DNA of 64,000 nt from contig CM049321.1 in assembly GCA_026874595.1 (NCBI GenBank), positions 47,829,297 to 47,893,296 of the forward strand, given 5' to 3'. This document shows, piece by piece, positions 49,366 through 60,345 of this stretch. The notes beneath the pieces are model-generated. The model ran no database searches. It was not told the DNA's origin and worked only from the letters and a program-made list of their open reading frames with translations. Position numbers and translations under genes: made by a program. How positions within the stretch are numbered: the stretch's first letter is position 1; the number at the start of each line of letters is the position of its first letter. This stretch comes from Sipunculus nudus (taxonomy: Eukaryota; Annelida; Sipuncula; Golfingiida; Sipunculidae).

Positions 49366-49980
49366 TTGTCTCTTTTATTGTGCGCGCTTGACATTCTGAT
49401 TCGTGTTGGGCTCAAGCCCTGGGCGTTGTTATGCTACAGCGCTCGGTTTAATCCGTACTGGTTGAACTCTCGCGGAGTGTAAACACAGCGATCGCTGTCG
49501 TGCTAGTCTGGAATGTGTAAGTGTTCATGTGCAAGTGTATTGTTCTTTCGATTGTCCGTGAAATAGAGGTTTCTTGAATTTTCGGATGAAAAGTTATAAA
49601 TAGGGGCTATGTTTAAGCACCGGGGAGAAAGCGAGAGAGAAATATTCCAGCGGACACGGAAGCGTGTGAGTTAGTTTTGGATCTATCCGATAATTACAGT
49701 AGTTACAGTGATTATATGCAGATTTAGTGCGGGCTGTCTCCAGTTTTCTTTCGGGATTATTACAAGAGCTTTACTTTGGACTATTTGAACTGTTTACGTG
49801 GATTATTAGTTTTAAAGGACTCGTTGTCGCTGTGACAGTGGTGGTATCTAGGTCCCGTACACTTTATTTATACTTGTTTTGATTTACTGTTGAACTGTTG
49901 TTATACTGTGTAATTGTATTGATTTAGTGTATTATAATGTTAGGATTGTTTTAAGAATAAATTATAATTATTTGTTAACA
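49366..49980 (+). mobile_element. Candidate solo LTR in intron 2 of copy 5
   Basis: A ~615-bp block of different composition begins TGTCTC (49367) and ends TTAACA (49980). It carries a strong TATAAATA (49595-49602) and, 350 bp later, AATAAA (49956-49961) close to the 3' edge, the order expected of U3-R-U5. The 4-bp word ACAG occurs at both edges (49362-49365 and 49978-49981). No internal retroelement genes are near. A 14-bp palindrome ACAGCGATCGCTGT is at 49485-49498. Other promoter-bearing insertions would look similar. Confidence 0.35.
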
Positions 49981-52168
49981 GGGGGCCACTGACTTCTTTA
50001 TTCATTCTTTATTAAATTTTTTGTATCCCCATTACAAACTTTAAGTTCGTCACGACTACGTAATCTGTTGATATTAGGTTCCATAACAATAAAAAGACAT
50101 TTACCTTGAGGAACGGTATCCTCATTTATAAAGGTCCAGTTTATGTGTTTCTTCCTAATTGAAAGCCAAAATATCCCTTCCTGGAATATGCTGCTCACAT
50201 CCTGTCCAAACGGCAACACTTTGTTTGCCAGCTGACAGGTTTCTTTCGCTGAGGTGTAGTTCCGTGGTCGCAGAAATCCAATGATACCTAAAGGCATGGA
50301 TATACAGAAAAGGTTCGGAGTCCTGGTTTCCTTTACACAGATTTTTTTTTTTACATTTTTCTGAGAGACATAGGCCTTCTTTAAAAAAAAAAAAAAAAAA
50401 AAAACGGAAATATACCTCTACCTGACTTGTCTTCATTTTAAAACTATGGACGGGCAGACATTATTTTTTAATACATGCTCTTATTTACTAAATAAGCCCA
50501 GGTCTAAAGAGCAGATACGTTATTGATAAAAAGCATGATTGTTCAAACAATCTAATAACGTTTATCCAACATTTTAACGACTGACCGAAATGCTCATATA
50601 AAATAAGGTTTACTGTACCTTGATTTGCAAGACATTGTAAATTCAAAAGCACCAGTAACAAAAATATTATGCAATACATGACTAGCCCTGCAGAAAATGG
50701 ACATGAATTAAGAAATATTTGGGTTAATATTACAAAGCCTAATCGGATACCTTATAAGGAAATGAATAATGGGGATGGATAATAATTTATTTGTGCAAAA
50801 CGTTCACGGATAGTTCCAAGATAGTAATTAAGTACCCAAAAATGCTTAAAGAGTTAATGGGACAGTTAATAATTTATTGATTTCCCCATCATTCGAGCCA
50901 GCGGGATTTCAGTATTTATTTATGTTCAACAATTGCCATAACTTCCTTTACTCTCCATTGTGTTAAATCAATATGATCTCGCGATAAAGCGGTAACACTT
51001 TCACCATATGCTTATAACTATTGTTTGTAGTTTATTGTTTGTGAAATTATACAAGTCGGATATTGCAAATAACGACATACAACATGTTGATAGGGATAAC
51101 ACTATATCGAGCCGATCATACAGTAAATGGAACTTGATGTAGTTACAAAGATATACATGTATATTCTGAATAACAAAACACTTCCCCTCACCGGTAATTA
51201 AAACTGATAATTTCATGCTGTACATTGAAAGTTGTACACGCAGAAAGATATATTTACCAACATATTATATGGAAAAAACCCAACTTAATGATCTGACAAG
51301 GAAGTTTCCTGGAAAATATTGTCAATAGTTAAGTGTCAGGCTATAGTGTAATTTTCATGTTAGCATGTAGAATATAGCGGACTATGAAAGCGTTAGTTAA
51401 AGATTACCATGCCCTGCGTGTTAGTATGTCTTGATTTAATGCCTGCAGAAAGAATAGAAGGATTAGATCAGTAAATTCAAAAGTTAAATTTTAAAAATAC
51501 TGAAGTATTTCCTTTGGTTGTTTGATATGGAAATACAGTAATGTTGCCCATTATTACAGTCAAACTTCAGTCAGCTGATGAGCCGACGAGGCCGACGGTC
51601 GTGATCCAGATTCATCACATACCTCAGCATATGATGCTCTGTTGCAAAACATAGAGCACTGTGTGACCGCGGAGGAAAGACGGCATACCCGCAGATCATT
51701 TCTACTTATATATATATTAGACCTACAATATATAAATAAAATTTTGCTAAAATATCTGCTTTACTGAATATAAAGGTAAAGAATGACCACTTTAACAGGT
51801 GAATTCTTTTTTTTAAAACGGTGATATATAATGTTAGCAAAACGTTTTTTGTGATAAGTTGGGTATGAACCTACTTATTCACATATTTTTATAGATAAAG
51901 ATTATATGAATGTTTAACAAAACTAAAACCTTTCGTACTCGTCTTATGGGAAGAGCCATAAGTTTAAAAAAAACATATACAGTTGAGTAAAAAGAGGAAC
52001 ATGCGGTCAAAGACAAACCGTTTGGTCTTGTTTAAGCGACGTGACATATATTTATGTATACTGCATTACAAAATTATATAATGTCAGCGGAATCTGATTT
52101 TAAGATTTAATAAGTTTTGCGGGAGTTATAAAAAATCTGAAATGCTGTAAAAAAATGTCTGGCGATGT

Positions 52169-52191
52169 GATGAGTGTTCTGCACACTCATC
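52169..52191. other. Perfect 9-bp stem, 5-nt loop hairpin
   Basis: GATGAGTGT, loop TCTGC, ACACTCATC. A looser outer GTCTGG/CCAGAC pair brackets it. No poly-U or gene context to suggest a terminator; function unknown. Confidence 0.4.
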
Positions 52192-52910
52192 CCATGCTAT
52201 TCTACACATGGCGAAACGCTCCAGACGCCGTTTGTTGCCATAACAGTTTACGAGTTTACCCAACATAATCAGTGATGCGGGTAAGTATAATACATAAGCT
52301 CTCTTTAATCAAATGAGTGATATTTCTTATGTTACAGAAGGATTCCTTGAGTCACATCGCCAATAGGTTTTTTGAGGATAATAAATGTGGAATCTATGAT
52401 GCTGCAGAGCCTCGACCGGGGTTTATTTGTTTTGATAACGACCACATTGTGTTAACCAGTCATGTTGGAAATGAAACCTTGTGATAATCATGAACATAAT
52501 TATTTCTACTGGCGTGCTGTCGGAATTTATTCAATATTCGAAGATAAGACAGTGAACGGTTTAAAAAAAAGACTTGTTACTTGGATCTTGGTAAGCGATA
52601 ATATATGAACCTACCGTTGCAGTTCGTAAAATCCAGTTAACTTGTGTTTTACAGACAAAAACCTATGTTTAATCTCTGTTACAGGTCTTTTTACACAACG
52701 GCCCACCACATACAGAAAGAAATAAAAAATATTTCTTATTTAAACCGAAGCATGAACTAAGGATGTCTTAATAAATCTGGTATGTAGTCATTCCTAGAAA
52801 CCAATGATGCCTTTTCCTGATTGGTTAATGGCTGATAATCTCTATAACATAAATAATAACTTTTATTTAAACTGAGGCAAATAAACTGTGTTCTTCTTCA
52901 CATGAAGATA

Positions 52911-52920
<10 letters not shown>

Positions 52921-52969
<49 letters not shown>
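52921..52969. repeat. TA microsatellite
   Basis: About 24 uninterrupted TA units. Confidence 0.9.
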
Positions 52970-52972
<3 letters not shown>

Positions 52973-53184
52973 AGCCGTAAACGTACTTTGGGTCTCCGTT
53001 ACATGAGCTCGATGACCTTTAGTGAGATGTGCCCGCATATATTAAATACAAAGAGAGACATTATATACATGATTAATCACAATGACTTGCCATTTGAAGC
53101 AATTTTGTTTTCACAATCTACGGCATTTATGAAGTTATAATGGGAAACATCAGCACCACCCCCAGACTAATAGCTGTAAAAGTC

Positions 53185-53194
53185 TTATATATAA
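53185..53194 (+). promoter_or_regulatory. TATA box of the secreted-protein gene
   Basis: TTATATATAA lies 52 bp before the ATG at 53246, placing a start of transcription near 53215 and a 5' UTR of about 30 nt. Inferred from position only. Confidence 0.45.
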
Positions 53195-53245
53195 TGTGCT
53201 GTTCACTGGCTGGTTACAGCTTCCAGTTGTGTTAGTCCAGCTGTC

Positions 53246-56053
53246 ATGATGAGGGTATTACTGTGCGTCGCTGTGTTGTTTGTCATACCACTGACATTGG
53301 CAGATTCAGACCTTGAACAAGAAGACGAAATCGTAAGTTGGTTGATAATCGTTTGATTTTTGGTTCCGGAGTAATGCGTCTGTTCAGATTTTAGCTCCTA
53401 ATGTGTGTATTTTAAATGTTTAGTGATGTTTTGGCCTGTCACTTCTTATTGTTAGTTAGGAACCAGATACTTTAATAATGGTTTGTTCTTTTACAGATTT
53501 ATCTTAGGACCATTGCGCTGAATATATGTATTCGTATACAAATGTGTGTGTATTTGTGTGTATGTGATTACTGCTAGTCCTTGGCTAAATACGTTCGGTG
53601 TTTTCTGGCCCATTTTCATAAAAGATTTAAAGGAGTATTTTAGTTAATATGCGTCAAATATCAGAATAGAACATATAAGCAAAAAAGAGTTAGTTAACAG
53701 TACGGTCCCCAGCCTCTGCAACTAATATGCGACGTCATTGTGGCCATAAGATTAATTGAATATGACGGTATTTGAATTTTAAAGCGTATTTTACGGTTAT
53801 ACCTCATATTATGATGACGTCATCACTTGTCAAATGACGTCGTTACTTATATCAAAACCGCATATTAATTACCTACAATTTGACAAATTAAACAATTGTC
53901 TAACTTTTTTAAGACTTTGAAGTGCCTTTCATGTGGTCTCCAAATATGCATTGGTTGCCATGGAAACAATTAGAAAGCACATTTCCGTCCAGATACAGAT
54001 CATAAGCTTTTCAGATAAAGTGGTCGCTACCAGTCGCATATCGGTTGGAACGGGAAGCTTAAACAAGCGACTTTATTTCATTTATTCCATTAAAAAATAA
54101 CCAGCATTAATATTTAACTTGAACGTAACAAATACTTTATTTGGGCCTCTTTTGTCAGTCGCTGCCGATACTGATGAAGATCATTGGAGTTTAAAAAACA
54201 AAAGGCATGCAATAACTGCCGCATGCAATAATACTTATAAAATGCCTTTAAAATAATATGAGAACTTAAACAACTGAGAACACTGAATACCTGAATTGGC
54301 CTCTGTGAATTCACCCTACCTGTTTGAAATTGCTTTTTTTCGTTAGAAAGAGGTCGTGGTCGAAACAGAGGTTGGACTGACCGCTGCAACTGCGTTTCAG
54401 GTGTCACACGTGGACAAGAGGGGTAGGTGCTGTGTACAAAATTCATCCAGACCTTAACTAGATATGCATATGATGCCTGCCATATTGAATCAGAATCCAT
54501 AGCCGATTTTAAGAAGGGTAATAGTGAAGGCCATAAGCTTGAGGTTCTAAATACCTAACTGATACATGATGATTTGTAGACGCTATGGGCTCAATTAATT
54601 TCATTTGATCAATACTGCAGCTACTCCCTGTTAAATTCCTGGACTTGGGCAGCTCGTAACCGCTGGGTGACCGTGACAGCTTGGTGATTGTGACGGCTGA
54701 TACCGCAGTGCAGTCTGCGAAATCTCGATGGTTGTATCAGCTAAATGGCCGTAATAGTTGGGGTTCTGACAGCGGTGTAATAATTTTAAATGAGTATAGC
54801 CGCGACTGCAAGGGGCACTGCCAATTAGCTATCCGTGATAGCTGGGTGCCAGTGATATTGGTGTGACTCTGACAGAGGTGTGGCTCTGATAGCTGGTCAT
54901 AATAACAGAGTGGGCGTGATACCTTGGTTTCGGCTCGGTGATCGTGACAGGCGGATGAGTTATAGCTTGGTGATTCTGTCAGCTTCGGCGGTCCTGGCAG
55001 GTTCGTGGTCGTGACAGATGGGTGGTCGTGAAAGCTGGGTAGTCGTGACGGCTCTGTAACCATGACACCTATATATGTGATCGTGGGACCTTGATAGTCG
55101 CGGTAATATGGTGATCATTACAGCTTGGTTGTCGTGGCAACTTGGTCACCATGAAACCTGGATGGTCTTACAGAACTCATTATGAGTGCCGGGTGAATAC
55201 AGACGGTACCTCCAAAAGTTAGGAAATCGACAAATAAAATAAAATAAAATATTTTAAATGAACATTAAAATTTAAAACTTAATCCTTGTAGGTAGATGCA
55301 GATCATTGGACATGCAGTTAGTGGTCGCCTGTTTTGATGGTATTCCGGACAGAATTGGAAGCTTGAAGGGCGTACCACCTTGCAGGTTAGTCATGCTTCC
55401 CGTTTAATACACTCAAGGTCCGTTACAAACCATACATTTATTAATACACGTGGGTGCTCTCTGGGACCATATAGTTAGAGCAAACATATTGACGATGACC
55501 TCTTTGTTCATCAGATTTCTACCAATTTTTCATTCTCGTTGTTTCTCTTTCTGCTCTTGTTTGTGCATTATATTTACACAAAACATTTTGTACAGAAAAT
55601 ATCAATGCCTCTGAATCATGGAATCATGGAACTTTGCAGTGAGAAAGGTCTTAAAAAACTAGATATTCTGCATTCTAAGGAATGTAAGGAATGTAGTTGT
55701 GGGGATTCCCAAAACCTATCAATCATAAGTGCGTAATTTGTGCCCTTGTCTCATTCCTATTATAGGTGTTACAAGTACAAAAACTTTTTTTTAATTATTA
55801 ACAAATCAAATCATATACTTACAAAAAATACATTACAGGCAAGGCATCAATTCACTTAACAAAATGACACAAATACACAATCATAACACAAATGGTACGT
55901 TTTGGTATAAAGGAATGAATTATATACTAAGTGTATATATATACAGATCTAGTACTAATACAATCTATTTTTAATGTTTATACTGCTTCACCTATGCAAG
56001 TATCAATGTTGTAAAATATATCCAGAACTCGCGATAAATTGTAATTATTTTTG

Positions 56054-56093
<40 letters not shown>

Positions 56094-57014
56094 TACATAT
56101 ATATATTTATATATATATATATATATAATATATATCTTCCGACTATTCCGAGATTTCAGCTCTGTTAATAGAGACTATCCTGTTTCTCTTTTAGAACACG
56201 CTACCGTCTCTTGCTCGAGTTCCAGACATGCGCATTGAAGTATGACTGTCAAGATAACTACTACGTGAAGAAAGCCATCCGTCTCTCGATGGAAAAATAC
56301 GACAATTTCCTGAAGTCGCGGGGTAGGGATTACACAACCGCTTTACTTATCCCCCTTTATCACATTTTATCTGATATTCAGCGTACTCTTTTTAATAATA
56401 TAATGAAGAGAAGCTTAAGTATAACTTTAAACGTAAAGATTCCATAAATATATAACTTGCGAATTAAGTTAAAATCTGATTTACGAATAAGATGTGGAGT
56501 GTTTAATGTTACAAGACAGGAAAAAACTTTTGATTCATATTTAAATGTAACTATTCATTGAATGTACTACTTAAATTGATATCCAATTTACAAAGACAAC
56601 GGCGAGTGTTTCATTGTACCTTAATGGGCACTTTTCATATTCAGGATTGGTTACACGGCAGTTCTCGTAAATATTGGATTTTCATTCGCTCCTATTGATT
56701 CAAAACACAGAATTTAAATTTATATATAAAAATAAAAATAAGTTTTAAATATTAGGTTTAAATACTAAAGGAATCTAAATGAAGATATTCATAAAGTTTA
56801 TCTTTTGCTGTAAGAGGATTAAACCCATAGTGTTCTTCACATCCTTTGATCAATATTATATTTTATTGAGACACACATCGTAATCACAACGGAGAGGATA
56901 AGTTTTGAATATATGAGTAATATCCAGCTATGATATATATCATAGCTGGAATTATCTAATGATAATTTAACGTTCTTTACATACATGAATTTCTTTCCAG
57001 ATATCTTCTGTTAG
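53246..57014 (+). CDS. Secreted six-cysteine, KR-processed protein (prohormone-like)
   Basis: Five exons with canonical sites and matching phases: 53246-53332, 54347-54422, 55292-55385, 56195-56322 and 57001-57014 (last four residues DIFC and TAG). Total 132 residues. A signal peptide (MMRVLLCVAVLFVIPLTLA, 1-19) is followed by an acidic spacer (DSDLEQEDE), then a dibasic site in SHVDKRG. After it lies a 78-residue basic, helix-rich chain with six cysteines: GRCRS, VVACFD, VPPCR, FQTCAL, KYDCQ and the C-terminal IFC. An even number after a KR cut suggests three disulfides, as in peptide hormones or cytokine-like factors; I do not recognise the family. AATAAA follows at 57043. The phase match of all four introns makes the model firm, though the 14-nt coding last exon should be checked by cDNA. 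Confidence 0.78.
54661..55175. repeat. Degenerate GTGACAGCTTGG-type minisatellite in intron 2
   Basis: Variants of GGTGATCGTGACAGCTTGG recur roughly every 18-25 bp for half a kilobase (for example TTGGTGATTGTGACGGCTG and GTGGTCGTGACAGATGGG). The 108-codon minus-strand open frame here is a by-product of the repeat. Confidence 0.7.
56060..56129. repeat. TA microsatellite in intron 3
   Basis: Two TA tracts with a short TAAATATACATATATATTTA interruption, within the intron before exon 4 of the secreted-protein gene. Confidence 0.85.
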
Positions 57015-57042
57015 GGTGGTCCCTTGATGCACCTACGAAGGC

Positions 57043-57048
57043 AATAAA
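57043..57048 (+). terminator. Polyadenylation signal of the secreted-protein gene
   Basis: AATAAA begins 29 nt after the stop codon and is followed by GT-rich sequence (57061-57085, TGTGTGTTCCTGTGTGTGTG), as at typical cleavage sites. Confidence 0.6.
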
Positions 57049-57103
57049 CATTTCCGACTGGCTGTGTGTTCCTGTGTGTGTGTGTGATACAACATCAGAA
57101 TTA

Positions 57104-57410
57104 TGTTACCTTCGCCGGGGAGGTTATGGTTTCGCCCATGTCTTCTTTGTTTGTTGTTCCTATGTTTGCTTAATTACGTAAAATTACACAATCAATTTCC
57201 ATGAAACGTTTTGGGGTGGGCGAGGGATGAATCCTTTTTATTTCCATATACATATATGCCATAAATATTAAGAAGTAGAAAAGATTAATCCTGCAAACAT
57301 ACAAACCAACAAACAAAAAAAAAAGACATGGGCGAAAACATATTTTCCAGGAGGATCACATTGCCTGTGCTGGGAACTGCGCTCTGTTGAATGGCACTCT
57401 AGTTTAGTTA
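57104..57410. repeat. Foldback repeat with ~45-bp inverted arms
   Basis: The left arm (57124-57169, containing TTCGCCCATGTCTT) and the right arm (57293-57343, containing AAGACATGGGCGAA) are reverse complements with few mismatches. The outer part (CCGGGGAGGTTATGGTTTCG and TGCGCTCTGTTGAATG) resembles a repeat seen widely in marine invertebrate DNA, from memory. No coding capacity. Confidence 0.55.
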
Positions 57411-58660
57411 TGTATCTGTGGCATGTCTCTCTCGTGGGCAGGCCCTGGAAATATTTGATTTTATTATGAAGATGAAAAGGTTGTGTATGTTAATCATGAA
57501 TATTATTGAGTAGAACAGGTAAGAGCAGCTGCCTGCTATTCGACTGATTTTTGGGTTCTAATCCGAAGGCTCTGCCAAACATGACTTGAACGATCTGATT
57601 GAGCGCAGTAGCACTGGAAGATTCATCCATTACAAATACGCATAACATGGCCGGAGAGCGAGTTCACTGTAACGGATTCAATAAATGTTATCGGCACACA
57701 AGTGCTGAATTTGCGTTGATTATACGGTCAGCGAGTTTTCGGTAGGTTGTAAATAATATCTCCGTGGGCTCCTACAGTTTAAAAGTTCTCACCAAGTCAG
57801 TTTTGCCAGAGGTCACTCCGGTACATGCTCTCGCTACAGTCACTTCTGTTAAAGGCTACGGACTATCTCCATTTGACCAGGTCATGGCCCCGTGTCATCA
57901 TGACCAAACCTGTTGTCAACAGTTAGCCACATGGCTAACTTAGATTAATACTTAACCTTCTCGATAAATTGATATAACTATAGTTCCCATGCATTCAGTA
58001 TAATTATTCAACATGCAACAGGTCTGTAGGTTTACCTGTGCGACCAGTTGTCCAAGTGTCTTTATTTTGGGTTGATTGATGAATATTTGCCTGGACACAA
58101 CGACAATCGTCTGCTAAGCCTAAGCGTAACGTAACTGTATTATAGTTCAATTGCCTGCGACTCTTTATCTTAATCATCACTTAAACCAGTAGCCTATGAA
58201 TGCATGTATACTCAGCGGATGTAATGTTATTAGTGAAGTAATCTGGGGTTTCAAAGAAAATTTTACTACAGTCTGCATTTAAAGCTTGAACTGCCCAGGT
58301 CTATAAAGCTAACAGTTTATGCCACACTGCGGGTCAGAATTCTGAGACACAGAAGTATTAAAACATGTTTCTGCATCGGTTCTATTCATCCTTCCTGAGA
58401 AATATCACAATTTCTTATGTGAATCCGGGACTTTGTGTCTGACATTTACCATTTTATCCCCTGCTAAAGCAGGAACTAATGCTATTCTGAAAAATATAAG
58501 TGCAAATGCAAAAATATATTATAGGCGCCTATGGCCATTTAGACCGGCAGCAATGCTTATATCCCGATTAGCAAACCAATTATGATGACGATCAGTCTGC
58601 TCAAATATTCCCCTCCTCATGCATTTCTACAATTATAATAGTCTAACTTTAGAGGTGCTG
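57411..58660. other. Intergenic DNA, nothing recognised
   Basis: No exon, RNA gene or repeat identified. Confidence 0.45.
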
Positions 58661-58662
58661 AA

Positions 58663-58815
58663 ACGTTATCCCGTAACGGTCGAGGGGTAAAACGCTCGAC
58701 GCTCTCCGCTGGCGACCCGGGTTCAATCCCCGGCGTGGCAATGAGAGTGGGTTGTAGTTGCCCGTCCAAGGCCGGTAGTTTTCTCCGGGTCCTCCGGTTT
58801 ACCTCACCTATAAAG
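58663..58815 (+). mobile_element. tRNA-derived SINE
   Basis: The tRNA-like head has a D-arm-like GGTCGAGGGGTAAAACGC and a perfect B box GGTTCAATCCC (58720-58730). It is followed by a body with TTTTCTCCGGGTCCTCCGGTTT, similar to a domain shared by many metazoan SINEs (recalled, not checked). The 71-codon minus-strand frame across it is not a gene. Confidence 0.6.
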
Positions 58816-58829
58816 ATTACCAATCGCCA

Positions 58830-60345
58830 CAAAGCCGTGCCAGGTAGAGTGCCTCGTATTAGTTATTTTAACCAGCAGTACAATACATGTAAAACAACTA
58901 AACGTTTATAACACAAAGAATAAAGTTCAGGGTGACGTGTTTTCCACTTTCTACAGAGGACATATACGGACCTACCATCACGTGAAGTTTGAAAAGGTGC
59001 AATTAATAAATTTGAGAGATCAATTAATGATATAGATTTCATGGGAATTCATACACTGAGAAATCATTTATATGAATTTCATTCACATTAGCTTCTGAGG
59101 CACCACACGTGTTTTCGTCATATAACACAGAAAAAAATCGCCTAAAGGGTTCATTTTGGAGCAGATGAAGTTTGAAACTCTTGGGTCTTAATACGGTTAC
59201 GATTTGTGCTCTGTTAAATGACGGATGGTAGCCTCTGTGGTTTTCGCTCCTTATTTCGGAGATTAGAAGCCACAGCGATTTCCTTTTTCGTTTTCCATGG
59301 ATGACATACAGGGACCTGTGAATTCCCGTGCCCTGTTAGGGTACGGTCAGAGAAATGGCGGATTCCGTCGAGCTGGGACATCTTTCATATTATCGATTCA
59401 TTTTATCATTTATTCGTTTTTTTTTGTAAGTTTCAGTCTTCAGCTTTTTTGTTCGTCTGTAAATCAACAGTTTATTATACTTTCTAACTCACGAGTTAGT
59501 TTAGGATATTAATAATTAGCTGTGTAATTTGCACATTAAAGATGATTCATAAAAAGGATTAAACCCCCCCCCCCCCCAATCGCACTAGTCCACGAGTAGG
59601 GCACGTCCTCAAAATGTCCTCTTTGCACTGCTTATTTAATAATATACCTATAATTAACTTAAAACACTACATATGAACATTAATAATAACAGTATTTAGC
59701 AGAGGCTGTAGAGTAGCAATATAGCGACTTCTGGCAATAACGTATACCCAAGCGGCCTTTACATAATAAACGGGTCAATGCTGACGTCAAGGGCCTGTGG
59801 TTATACAATGAACCAACAGGAGCAGTATATTTAGGCCTATATATGCTTCGGATTCTGTGGAGCCTTGCAAAACGTTTTCGTTTGACTGAATTTCAAAACT
59901 GCCTCAGCCATTTCCTTTGTCAATATACAGATCTTGTTGTGACAAACAGACATGACGACCATCAGATTGAACATGAATTGATCAGGAGTAAAAAGGAGTC
60001 AGGAGTCCTCCGCTAAACCTGACTGCCACCTTTTAATAATATTTACTGAAGGCTCGTTCAGAATTTGTTTCGATATTGTGAAGGTAAACAGTGCATCTCA
60101 ATACACACAAATGGGGATGGATGGTACACTCTTGGCGTATCCAATTAAGGTCAACAACTAAAATGTAATATTTAATCCAATTAAAAAAAAAAGTTAGTAC
60201 AGGTGTCTATACGTTTACACGAAATTTGTGCGTATCCTCTAGTAAATCAGTTTCTGGTGATAGCCATTAGATCGGTATCTGTATTTTAATGAACCAGCAT
60301 GCACCAAAACTGTTTTACTTAACAGCAGACATTTGAGCACGTAAT
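58830..60345. other. Intergenic DNA, nothing recognised
   Basis: Contains a 14-bp poly-C run (59564-59577). The 71-codon frame at 59297-59512 has no recognisable product. Confidence 0.45.

Larger units (their letters stand above)
48153..50679 (-). pseudogene. CTLD copy 5: diverged minus-strand paralogue with damaged exon 4
   Basis: Exons on the minus strand: 50619-50679 (signal peptide, CIIFLLLVLLNLQCLA), 50105-50287 (CTLD1 first half, ETCQLANKVLPFG, FWLSIRKKHINWTFI), 48888-48995 (GDCAYLKFSKIYSASC, YACMTE), exon 4 from 48497, and 48153-48287 (ATCAVSNGEIWKPVLC, TICVPG). Phases match the plus-strand copies. Exon 3 ends in a GC rather than a GT donor. Exon 4 keeps VTWYKAYDQC but loses the WIGL half, its donor and most of intron 4: only 210 bp separate the starts of exons 4 and 5 where the others have about 530. 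No stalk, membrane or tail exon follows. Probably a broken gene; a short secreted one-CTLD product remains possible. Confidence 0.72.
50680..53180. other. Intergenic DNA between two divergent genes
   Basis: Lies between the 5' end of the minus-strand CTLD copy 5 and the 5' end of the plus-strand secreted-protein gene, so both promoters should be here. No exon seen. It contains a perfect 9-bp hairpin (52169-52191) and a TA microsatellite (52921-52969). Confidence 0.45.

Noticed and set aside
51580..51620. CTGATGAGCCGACGAGG, reminiscent of the hammerhead ribozyme CTGATGA core
   Set aside because: No GAAA box follows at the required place and the flanks do not form stems I-III.
54114..54500. 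128-codon minus-strand open frame
   Set aside because: It is the antisense of exon 2 of the secreted-protein gene and its flanks; no splice or family support.
54737..55063. 108-codon minus-strand open frame
   Set aside because: Lies wholly within the degenerate minisatellite; the open frame follows from repeat periodicity.
58617..58832. 71-codon minus-strand frame
   Set aside because: Reads through a tRNA-derived SINE; typical spurious translation of such repeats.
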